In this document: one piece after another, positions 11,331 through 21,530 of the stretch
Position numbering within the stretch: the first letter of the stretch is position 1
Layout: every line of letters begins with the position of its first letter
Assembly: GCF_000275845.1 (NCBI RefSeq)
Contig: NW_006766883.1
Location: forward strand, 1,077,163-1,141,162
Length of the DNA stretch: 64,000 nucleotides
Reading direction: 5' to 3'
Source: Dichomitus squalens LYAD-421 SS1
Taxonomy: Eukaryota > Basidiomycota > Agaricomycetes > Polyporales > Polyporaceae
Notes under the pieces: model-generated
What the model saw: the letters and a program-made list of their open reading frames with translations, nothing else
What the model was told of the DNA's origin: nothing
Databases searched by the model: none
Made by a program: the position numbers and the translations under genes

Positions 11331-12758
11331 ATGTCTGCCCTGCCCAAGGCTGCGCTCTACTACAGCCCCAATTCGATCTGGGCCTCTGTTCGTGAGTGGC
11401 CCACGCCTCACCACGCGTCGAACGACCTCATTGACTCGCCACATAGCTCTCCTTGCATTGTACGTCATCGTCATCAGCCCAACAGACAGCCTCCTCACGT
11501 ATCGGTTTCTGATCTAGAGAGGAGAAGGGGTACGGTGCCGATGAGGTCGACCTCAAAGTAGTCGACATCTGTAAGTGTATCGCCTCACGCAGCGCTTTGA
11601 CTTGCATATCGATGACGATACGCGCGCGATACAGCCAAAGGCGAGAATTTCGAACCCACCTACCTACGTCTCAACCCGGGCGGTGCGTTATCCAGCTTCC
11701 TCGCCGCGACCGGCCCGTTCACGGCTGTCCCACAGGCACCGTACCTACGCTCGTAGTCCCTCTGCAGAAGACTTTATCCCCGGAGATCGAGTCTCGATAC
11801 AAGGCTATCCAGGACACCAAGGTCTGTGGCCACCCTTCATCACAAACCTCGACTGCGTCTCAGTGCATCCGCAGTCGATCGTAGAGTTCCTCGACAAATC
11901 GCGTTCCGCGCAGTCACGCACCCATACTACGTCTACAGCGCCTTCCCCTTCTTTGGCTCCGGCTACTATCGCCTTCAACGCAGCATCTCATGAAATCGTC
12001 GACCTTCTTCACAGTCAGGCAGCTGACCCCAATGCGCTTTTCTACATGAACGCCCGCTCCGAGACCGAGCTCAAAGCCCTTGCCACAAAGCTTATCCCGT
12101 TCCTTGTTGGCCGGCGTGACGCCCTCGCCAGGCTTCTCACCGAGAGCGATGCTGGCAACATCTCAGCATCTGACAAGACAAGGAGCTTTTGGCAGGTGAA
12201 GAAGATTGCTACCGACAAGTTCCTGCAGGTCTTCGAGGAAGCGGAGAAGAGCGAAGGGGAGCTATCGGACGACGCGCGTCAGCGGCGCGAAGAGTATTTG
12301 AAGTCGTCGCACGCCGCCTGGACTGCGCTGAAGGACGTACTCATCACGCTGAACAAAGAAATCATCGGACCGTATGCTCTTGGTAAGCCAGTCCTGAAAA
12401 CCCTCGGGCAGAAGGACCTACCTCGGCGTAATACTGACGATGATCGCGTTATGGTCTCACAGGCGATCAATTGTCCATAGCCGACCTCCACCTGGCGGCC
12501 TGGCTTTCCCGCATCGCCTCCCTCTCTGGCGCGACGCCTGCGGAGGACGGCACGAGCGTCCTTGGGAAAATCGAAGCTCATGTCGGAGATGAATTCACGT
12601 TGCCCAAGGAGTTCTCTGTCGTCGAGGCGCGCAGACGAGCGGGACTCGTCGCCGGGAACATCGAGCCCTCTGAACGACAGAACAAGCTCGCCGCGTTCTG
12701 GGACGCGATCAAGGAGCGGCCGAGCTGGAAGAAGGTGTACGGTGCGGGCTTGCACTGA
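11331..12758 (+). CDS. GST N-terminal-domain protein
   Basis: A glutathione-S-transferase-fold protein of 354 residues. Seven exons close in frame: 11331-11391, 11447-11459 (13 nt), 11518-11570, 11635-11682, 11736-11821, 11875-12382, 12463-12758. The thioredoxin-like N-terminal domain reads ALYYSPNSIWASV, then LEEKGYGADEVDLKVVDI, and LRLNPGGTVPTLVVP with the cis-proline loop typical of GST_N, followed by SIVEFLDKSR. A long helical C-terminal region (about residues 120-354) contains IADLHLAAWLSRIA, the helix that carries the conserved N-capping Asp of GST_C domains. It is longer than ordinary GSTs (about 220 residues), which is typical of a basidiomycete family of unknown substrate. Glutathione use is inferred; no catalytic Ser/Cys/Tyr can be assigned safely. 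Confidence 0.85.
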
Positions 12759-13525
12759 TCGCTGCCGCCGGAGCGCGGGGTGGCTTTCTTGGCTAATGGG
12801 CGACATTTGCATTTGCCAATTGTGGGGGTGTGGAAGAAGCGCGATGAAATACCCAAACGTTTGGGATCAAAGTTGTAACAGTACTCATGATGAGGACAAT
12901 ACTTCCGTCGACGCTTTCACAGCTGTTGTGCTTGTCGCATTACTGCAAGGCGTGATAGTTGTTGATCAACTAGGGCGGCCGTTGGGACATTGACAGCGAG
13001 CGAGGTAGATAGAAACATCCCGCATCGCGGGCACCGGTGTTGCAATTGCAACTTGCAAGGCGTCGTAGATGGGGCCTAGGCTGATTATCTTGCATGATTT
13101 CCCCCGTCATTGCCGTAAGTAGGCAAGTAAGATGGGGACTGCGTGATGCGCGGAAGCGAGAGATGGTGTGCGGTGCGCAGTAGGCGCACAGCCATGGCAT
13201 ATGGCAGAGGTGGGCGCCTAAGAGGAGGAGGAGTGGAGGCGAGAGACGCTGGGCAGGAAGCAAGTGTCGACAATCGCTGACGGCGGAATCCTCTCTTTGC
13301 TCTCCTCACCATCCTTCGTCCGTCTCTCCCTCCTCCGTACGCCTCCATCCCCGCTAATTCCGAGTCTCGAACGCTGCCGCTTCCCTGGCCGAGCGTCGTG
13401 ACCTCTTTACCTCATCGCCCCCCCAGCGCCCGACATCGATACCTCTTAAACCGCCGCACTGCGTGTCTTGACAGCCAAGCTGGATTTTGGCGTCGTTCTA
13501 TCATCGCAAGAACCCCAGCTTGGTC
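12759..13525. other. Intergenic, tandem promoter of the GT31 gene
   Basis: No gene seen. The last 250 bases before 13526 are pyrimidine-rich (TCTCCC- and CCTC-type words), consistent with a fungal transcription start region. Confidence 0.35.
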
Positions 13526-16500
13526 ATGTCACTTGTCCGCGACTTCCTTGCACCACCATCACGACCTAATGTCCCGCTGACCCGCGTAACGTCTGCCAAA
13601 GACCCCGACTATCACCAAAACAACAGCCCCTCCACCCAGCCAGGGCCGTCCACCACGCTCACCGCGCGACCCGGCACCCGTCGGACGACATCGCTCCCGC
13701 AAACCCCTGCGCCCCCATACGATGAGGACGACGAGTTCAACTCCCGTGCCATACGCAGATCCGCCGACAGGTCGCGTCTCTACCCCCCAGACGCCCGCGA
13801 AGCAGCGTCCCACTCGGTCTGCTCGACCGCGACGAGCACGCCCATCCCCTCCCGCGCGCCGTCGCCGTTCCTCTACTACTCCGGAACGTCCTCGTGCGAC
13901 TCGGACAGCGAGAGCGAGCCCGAGTCGCCGCTGCTCGGCGAGGTGGGGATCCGCAGGCGGTCGGGTTGGCTTGAGGACGAGCGCCCGCGTTGGCGGCTGT
14001 TTCGCCTGGGTGCCGGGGGCCACGCCAACGTTCACGCCAACGGCGAGATATGGCGTCGGCGGCGGCGGCGGTGGAGGGACTTCGTCTGGGGGCTCCGTTC
14101 GTCCAAACGCCTCCTGCGCAGATTGGTCCGACATCCGTTCTTTCCCAAGACGCCCGTCACGATTGTACGTCCTCCTACCTTTCTCGCTGTCTCTTGCCAG
14201 GCACATCTGTCGCCTAGTCTTCTTCATCTGCGGCTATTTCCCGTTGTTCGGGTGTCGGTCGGCGCTGCTGTGTGTGCCCTGTGCGAGTGCACGCGCGCCG
14301 CGTCGGGTAGCGATATCAGCATCCGGTCCTCCCTGCGCGCGCACAGCGTTCAGGAACGATAGCTGCCTCTGTAGTCGGACGGGCGGTCTCATCATTACTT
14401 GTTCTCGCTCCGGACATGGTATCTGTACCTCACCATTCAGTTAAACTGACGAAGTCCATTTGGCAGCTGCTCACGCTCCTTTTATTCGCGATCTTCGGCG
14501 TGTCCCTCACATTCCTGCTCATCTACATCCTCAACCCAGACAAGGAGCCGTTGCCGTGGCGTGGGTATTGCACCCTTCCACAACGCTCCGCCGGGCCGCC
14601 ATCATTGTCGCTGTCCCCGACAGCATTTCTCCAGACGCCTCTGCCGACCAACTTCTCGCTGCCGTCGTTCCCGCCTGACGGTTTGGACTCCCTAGCACCG
14701 GCGGGCGTGTTCGTTGGGGTGTTTTCGATGGACACTTCGGTGGAGCGGCGGATGCTGATCAGGTCGACTTGGGCGAGCCATGTGCGGAGCAGGGAAGGAG
14801 CAGGTTTTGGCGATGGGGGCGTGGGGACGTCGCGGACGATCGTGCGGTTCATCTTGGCGCAGCCGCAGAAGGAATGGGAGCGGCGGGTGAAGCTGGAGAT
14901 GGAGAGTGAGTCGCCGTGGTCTTTCGCCGTTCCTCTCTTTTCTTACGGAGCTTCGTGGTGATGTCGTTCAGTGTACAAGGATATGGTGATCCTCCCGCTC
15001 ACGGAGAACATGAACGATGGCAAGACGCACGCGTTCTTCTCTTGGGCCGCGAACCACTCCTGGGTCCCTCCGATATATCTTGACAGCCACGACAAGGTCC
15101 CGACCAACTTCACGTACCTGAACGCTACCAATCCGGCTCCCGCGTTGGCTCAGCATGACCCTGTGTTTGCGCACCGGGATCAACTCAGTGCTTCCCCTCG
15201 ACCTTGGGTGAGGCCGGACTTTGTGGTTAAAGCCGATGACGACTCGTTCGTGATGCTCGCGGAGCTCGAGTCCCGGTTACGCGTCGAGTTGTACAAGGAA
15301 CCCCTTCCCCGTCCTCCATCGCCCCCAGTCCGCAGCCCTCAGTGGAGACAGCAGTCGCAACCGCGGGACGACAGCGGCGAAGAGCCCTCGGTCTTGGACT
15401 ACAACCAGATCGCGTCGTACTTCAATTTCTCACTGCCGGCGTACGTGACGGGGTTCCCGACACTGGTCGCATCTCGACCAACACCTGAGGAGCCGCCTTC
15501 GCCCGATCCGCTCATCTTCTGGGGCTACCTGGTCAAGAACCGGTTCATGGCTGGAGAGCTGTACGCGCTCAGTTGGTCGCTCGTGGAGTGGGTCTCCAAG
15601 GACCCTCTAGTCAAGACGATGACCCGTGGCGCCGAAGACAAGCAAACCTCGAAGTGGATCCGCATTCATCCACGTGCGGGGCAAGTGCGGTGGACCAGCG
15701 AGCGCTGCTGGATATACGATCATCCACGCGCGGGTACAGTGTACGTGTGCTTCCGTCCTTCGCGGGCTCGCCGCGCTGACACGCTCGATCTGACCACACT
15801 GGCGTTGACAGATACTCCCACGGTTTCCTGTTCCCATCTGAGATGAAACGTGTGCAAGAGGGTGTCTTGCGAGACCTTCAGCGGCTCGCGCAGCAGACAG
15901 CTGTCGCCGAGTCGTCAGCGGTTGCAAACACGCTTCCGGGACAGCATGTCGCGCCTCCGGAGAAATGGACGCACTCGACCGTGTCAAAGTTCCATGTTCG
16001 GTACTCGCCGCCCGTGGCTGACCTGAACTTGGACTACAGCGTCGAGGCCCTCGTCGAGGGCAGTGACATGTCCATGGTACACGATGGTGCGTGGGCGTTC
16101 GTCTCCTAGGCCGTGCATATTGACGTTTTGCTAACCCTTTGTCATCGGGTGTTGATATCGTCGACTTTGCATCCGTGCTTCTGTAGATGGCTCGATGACA
16201 GCCGACCTCGCATGGCAATACCGTGAAGGCCGACAGCAGCGCTATCTGGGCCAGCGCGTCGGCGGGACTGTCGTCGTACACTTCATCAAGAAGAACATGT
16301 GGTTCCTCGAAACTGCTGCGGCACTGCTGCACGGAGAGGACGTGACTCCGCTCGAGCGCGCTCTGGGGCAGACGCGTAGGGCTCAACAGCAGCTGCGGAC
16401 GGGCCTGGGCGATAGCTCAGTGGACGGTGTTATCGAGGCGGCGGAGGGGCAAGATTCGTCGTTATCATTATCCGTAGGGTCCCAGACGGAGACCTCCCCC

Positions 16501-16599
16501 ACACCTCCGCCCCCTCGACGGAACTCTTTGGACTCGAGTACACATACGAAAGCACGGACAAAACTTCGCAGGCTGGCGAGAGATCGTACGGCGCATTAG
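13526..16599 (+). CDS. GT31-family glycosyltransferase, type II membrane protein
   Basis: A Golgi-type beta-1,3-glycosyltransferase (GT31, galactosyltransferase-like) of 844 residues. Exons 13526-14164, 14467-14905, 14972-15740, 15812-16086 and 16187-16599 close in phase. The first 213 residues are a Ser/Pro/Arg-rich cytoplasmic part ending in a highly basic stretch. The second exon starts with the single signal-anchor helix (LLTLLLFAIFGVSLTFLLIY). The catalytic domain has IRSTWASHVR, the region FILAQPQKEWE, PLTENMNDGKTHAFFSW and the metal-binding acidic motif KADDDSFVML. After it come an acceptor-loop region (FLFPSEM) and VVHFIKKNMWFLETA. Intron 1 is 302 nt, far longer than its neighbours, and separates the cytoplasmic exon from the anchor. 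Donor and acceptor sugars cannot be read from sequence. Confidence 0.9.
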
Positions 16600-17647
16600 C
16601 ACAGTACAGGGGAGACCTTCCATCTAATCTATCCCCGGCGGCTTGAATTTGGATTCTACTTTATCTTCGCCCTTGCATACCACCAACCGTTCTGTCATTA
16701 CGTTCTGTGTATACCTTGCCGCGTCCGCATCTTGCTTTACCACCTTATCATTACCACGCCGCACGTCCGCCCAGTCCCCGTCGTACCATTGCACTTCTGA
16801 CGCTTACCAGTGCCCCGTGCCCCACGTCGGTGCACAGGCCACACACATCTTACTGCTAATAGGCTCTCCCACTATTCATACATTGAAATGCTCCTTGTGT
16901 AAATTATCCCCGTATATCTTCCGCCATTTTCCCCGCCGATCGAATTTGACCATAGTGCTTCCGCAGGTGTTGGAAATTCACCTATGATGGGCGGTGTTGT
17001 GCTGGTTGGGTCTTGCGCGGGTCGCCCACCGAAGGAGTAAAGCAAGTACCAGTCTAGGATGATGCAGGACTTTCCACACATGACACATCGGTCTTTGCGG
17101 CCAGAGAGCATTTCGGGGACGAATATGAGTGCTCTTGACGGACATCCGAGGACAATGCGACGCTAGTGTGGTTACAAACCCAGTTTATCCGCATTTAGGC
17201 CCTCGCCATGGGCGTGAGAGCGGCCGACAGACACACAGCAATCCCAAGGTCGTGACGCGCTGGGAAAATGTTGGCTTGTCTCCGTGATGTTTACCATGAT
17301 ACACTGCGACGAGCAGTGCCGGAGATAGCATAGGTAATAGCACAGGAGATAGCACATCTCTGTGATGTCTTCGCATCGGATCGCAATGGACTGTGCAAGA
17401 AGGTCAAGTTCTGACGATTGTCAATGAACTGCGGCGGTACCAGTACATCCAGAACCAATAGATAGACGCGCCCATGATATAAGCATTCCCAGGTCACATC
17501 ATGGGAATGAATAGAGACGGGCTGTTGAAAACCTTGGGTAGGATGGCGAATGAATAGCGAGCCTGGATGTCGTCATCATAGACGGCAAGCAAACTGGAAA
17601 GTACTCCGATGACGCGTAGCAACCCCGGTACAGTAGAGGCGAGTCTA
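16600..17647. other. Region between convergent genes
   Basis: Holds the 3' flanks of the GT31 gene (plus strand) and of the conserved membrane protein (minus strand). No open frame of note. Around 17290-17350 a short imperfect repeat of ATAGCA/ATAGCACA words occurs. Confidence 0.4.
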
Positions 17648-19225
17648 TCAGTACTCTGGCGGCGGAGGGCCCACGTACTGCGGCCGATACCCGTCCAACC
17701 TTGTAGCGGCATGGGCCACGAGCTCGAGGGGAGTCCTCGACTGTATCCGATCCCGGACCGCTGCCCTAATCCTCCCCTCCCACCGCTGGAACCACTCGCC
17801 CTCCCTGTCTCCGACGAGATATGCCCAGCCGTTTGGAGTCTGCTGCCATAGTCTGTTGACGTTGGGAGGGGGACCCGAGGTCCCCTGAGGGTGCATATGC
17901 CACGTCTTGAGCGCGTACGCCCCACCACAGACTTCCCATCGCCCTCCCCCATGGGCACTGAAACGCTTGTAGAGCCAGATGAAGGGGTAGATGAGGAGGA
18001 TCCAAAGCAGGAATTTGAGCCACTTGTTGGAGAGCGTGCGAGATAGCCTGTTGTCTGGGCGGATCCGGATCTTGTGATTAGAAATGTCGAAGGAGAGCTG
18101 GATGGTGTGACTGTAGACCGAGCGTATGGCTGCGGTGATGGCCTCTTCTAAATTGGAGATATTCCAACCGTATACGACCTGCGCCAAGCGATTCTCAGAA
18201 CCACAAAGGCTCGGGACAAGACGTACGGACGGGCATACCTTGGTATACGTGAACTCCTTCAGCAACTTATCGCTCGCGCAGTATTCATCTGCCCACTCCC
18301 GCAAAGTCTTGGATGACTGAAGCACAACAGCGGGCCGTGGTGGTGCACCTGACTGCTGGAACCACGATTCGGGATCAGGTGCGACCCACGGAGGAAGTCC
18401 ATACTCCTTCCGAAGCTCCTTCCTCCCTTTCGCAGCCTTCAGCTCAGCCTTCGTTGCCTTACGGCGACCAGGCGGAAGCGCGACTTCGGGATCGTGTATT
18501 GCTAGATCGTTCGAGTCCATCTGCATGTACATCTCGCCTCGATATGCAGGCTCAGCGTCGGGCAAGCTCCAATGGACAGGTCCATGGACGATTTGAGGCG
18601 TAAGGTCGATGTAGAAGTCGAAGTCTACCATACTTGTCTCAGGTTCCGAGTAAGCATGTTCGTGAGGTCACGTACCGGTCACGGTTTCGCTGTAATTCTC
18701 GATCTTAGTGCTGTAGTTCCCATTCTGATCCTTGCTATACACCGTGCGTGTCTTATGTTCTGTGTGTGTTCCACGAGCATGAATCTTGTAATCGGGGAAC
18801 GCGGCGGCTTTTGCCAGAAGGAAACGATACAGTGCTTCGCCTGGTGACTCACATGAGCGAAGTGACTTCATTACATCTCGATTGTTCAAGGGTCTCCCTG
18901 TATCCGGGATGCAGGAGTCACGAGCGAAGGAGCACTCACCATCTTGGTTCAGGTGCGGATCGTGCGAGACGATTTCCCCCCCAGAGAGGAAGAACTCGGC
19001 CTCGTACGGCGTGAAATGCGGAGGTTGCTCTTCTCCTCCTGTAGGGACATACGCGCCTTCGAAGGCGCGTTCGGTGTACTGCGGTAGCACCTCAGGGTCA
19101 TTTGGAAGAGAGGGGTTCTCATATTGCGGACTTGGTGGAGATGGACCACCCGGCGCTACTTGGGGCTCGACCGCAAGCAGCTCTGTGGAGCCATAGAGGT
19201 CTTTCTTGTCCGTAGGAGCAGCCAT
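17648..19225 (-). CDS. Conserved fungal membrane protein, unknown function
   Basis: I recognise the type (a protein conserved across fungi, annotated hypothetical) but no function. The model has 478 residues from exons 19225-18940, 18897-18672, 18632-18239 and 18178-17648. The first intron is 42 nt and a multiple of three, so unspliced reading stays open. The second is only 39 nt (GTGACC donor), so that boundary is the least secure. The third (60 nt) joins EFTYTK to VVYGWN cleanly. The N-terminus is Pro-rich and has PQY and PPHF motifs. The middle holds a conserved THTEHKTRTVY strand and DFDFYIDLT. A single hydrophobic helix (LKFLLWILLIYPFIWLYKRF) lies at about residue 350, followed by a domain with GGGRWEV and GWAYLVGDREGEWFQRW. 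Predicted single-pass protein with both termini soluble. Confidence 0.75.
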
Positions 19226-20053
19226 CGTGGTAGAATAGAGAAAGACGAATTGGACTGGCCGGTACCTGGATAAAGGCGGTTTGGAACACGACTCAGTTCG
19301 GCACGAGCGGCAGGGACACGTTGGCGATCACTTGGGGCGCCTGCCAGCGGTGGCTGTGCCGCCTGGCCAACCCCGACTCGAGCGGCAACCGATATGCTTC
19401 ATCCCGATTCCCGAGTTACGGTTGCTGGGAGGTCAACAGACTGGGCCGGGGAATGTAAAACATGCTCAACATATGGGTAAGGTGGAACAACTCTTCTTGG
19501 CCTAATTACATGCGTTGGTCACGTCACGTCATCACGTCCTCTTATTCTGCCGTGGCTCAATGCTCCGGAAGGTTATGTAAACGATTCATTTCAGAGTTCG
19601 TTTCGCCAGAGCGACATGCTACCGGCACCAACAGCTACTGTCCCCGCTTCAGTCAACAACAATTGCTCTGATAATTCGCTCTTGTACGTGCGAGAACCAC
19701 GTAATGACACGGTAGGAAGAGCACTTAGGGTATCAACTTGCACCAGAACAGAAGGTTTATTTGACGTGGAACTCGACACCGGTACCATGGAGTGAATAGT
19801 AGCGCGCATGGCCGATCATAGACTAGGCTCTCCACAGTAGCCACAACTCCAGATGCCTGCGCTTGCGTGCCCCACGCTGGCAACTATGAGGTCAAGCTAT
19901 CCAACTCGACTCCCTGGCGCCTTGCTCTTGCTCATTCGGCTATATAATCGAAGGGGGTCCAATGGTAGGTCTCCATAATCCAGAACCAGCACTTCACAAC
20001 CACACACGCACAAACCTCACGAAACTCTTACCGACCCACATATCATATCCAAC
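19226..20053. other. Divergent intergenic region
   Basis: Upstream DNA of the conserved membrane protein (left) and of the small Gln/Gly-rich protein (right). Apart from the TATA box listed separately, no feature is seen. Confidence 0.4.
19941..19947 (+). promoter_or_regulatory. TATA box of the small Gln/Gly-rich gene
   Basis: TATATAA, 107 bases before the ATG at 20054, followed by a C/A-rich leader. Strong by position and sequence. Confidence 0.55.
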
Positions 20054-20849
20054 ATGTCTCGCGCTCAGCAGGATTTCCAAGGCACCAGCAACAACTACTC
20101 GCAGGCCGACCAAACCTGGCAGAACCAGCCGCCGAACAAAATGCCCGGTACGTCACTCTATTCGTTCACCTCACCGTCATCCGATAGTAATAGTATCACG
20201 TCCTGACCGCGTCCCTCGCAGCCGACTGGAACGCACAGAACGCGCAAGGCGCCCAAGCCTTCCAGCCCACAAGCATGCGTCCGGGCGACGACCTGAACTC
20301 AGACCAGTACGGCCAGACGAGCAACCAGTATCCGCCCACGGGCCTCTCCGCCGCCCCCGGGCACGGCGGCCAGCTCGGCGCGTCGGGCCAACAGCTCCGT
20401 GACCCCGCCTCGACGACCGGCGCTGGCATCACCAACACCCCGGGCGGTGGACCGTTTGGCCATGGCCACCAGCACCAGCACCAGCAGTTCGATCACGACG
20501 TTCCCGGACAGCACGCGCGGACGTCCGGGAGCGGCGGCGCTGGTGCTGCGGTTCCCCCTTCGTCCGTGCAGGCTCAGGCGACGAAGCCAAGTGCTAGTGA
20601 ACGGATCATCGGTACGTGTCCCGCTCCTTGAAATAGACGGTAAACACGAGGCGCTGACGAGTTGTTCTTCGATGCGTCAGGTAACACCGAGAAGCTCGCC
20701 GGGAAGGTGTCCGGGAGCGCAGGACTAGTCCAACGCGGCGAAGCTCGCAAGGTAGGCGTCATCCCCTCTTGATGTACGCTTTAGACAGCTTGCGCTGACC
20801 ATCGGCATCTGTACAGACCGGCGGTGGCTTGAATCAGGAGAACTTCTAG
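20054..20849 (+). CDS. Small hydrophilic Gln/Gly-rich protein with CsbD-like tail
   Basis: A 195-residue, very hydrophilic protein from four exons (20054-20147, 20222-20611, 20681-20751, 20817-20849). The N-terminal 150 residues are rich in Gln, Asn, Gly, His and Pro, with an HGHQHQHQQF patch, and look disordered. The C-terminal 35 residues read ERIIGNTEKLAGKVSGSAG followed by VQRGEARKTGG. This resembles the CsbD/YjbJ-type stress motif (a helix with G-N-x-E-K-x-x-G-K-V) found in many fungal stress-induced proteins. No signal peptide or membrane helix is seen. A strong TATA box and a compact gene suit a highly or conditionally expressed stress protein, but that is inference. The CsbD likeness is partial and untested. 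Confidence 0.75.
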
Positions 20850-21530
20850 ACTGGTGACGACGAATATACGCACCTGCCGACGGAGAGCTGTACGAGTGTA
20901 ATACAGTGATGGCGCTGTATGCGTAGTGACGCTTATTGTAATTGTACCTGAATTGGAATGGAACATTTACGCTAGTCCGTCATGAGCGTGTCATACCCGT
21001 GGGGTCCTTCTACAACGTGTGTGTCTAATAAAGTTCGAAAATGGTCGCACCCGGGCATGTGTCCTTTTATATAGCACCTCGTACCTGAGCGACAGATAGT
21101 CGCGAAGGCCGGGGTGGTCATGAACAAGAGCGTGGAAGATGAAATCATGGTAGAACAGAGCTGATGACGGTGATGATACGATGACGATGAATGGGAGCCA
21201 AGCTATGCGGTAGGTAGGTAAGTGATACAAACTAGATCGCCAGAACCAACAGCGGTAAACAGCGCGTCCTGAACGGGGAGGTGCCGGAAGCACACCATAC
21301 GGGTCCGTGTGATGAGATAAGCTACTGGGAACGTGTACGGGTACATGGAGTGAGTGACGATGGAATTCAGGGAATGAAAATGACTGTATATGCGGGGATG
21401 CGGTAGAGCACGAGCAAAGCGAGGGTCATGGATGACGATGTCAAAGGGCAGAATGTTATTGTCATGAGATATCACGTATAGCAGTACGTACGGAGGACCT
21501 TTTTAGCCCGGCATGGCGATCATGGAGCAC
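20850..21530. other. Region between convergent genes
   Basis: 3' flanks of the small hydrophilic gene and of mucin-like gene A. No gene seen. Confidence 0.45.

Noticed and set aside
13559..14227. Minus-strand 222-codon frame over the GT31 first exon
   Set aside because: Antisense shadow caused by high GC content; the plus-strand model closes in phase with GT31 motifs.
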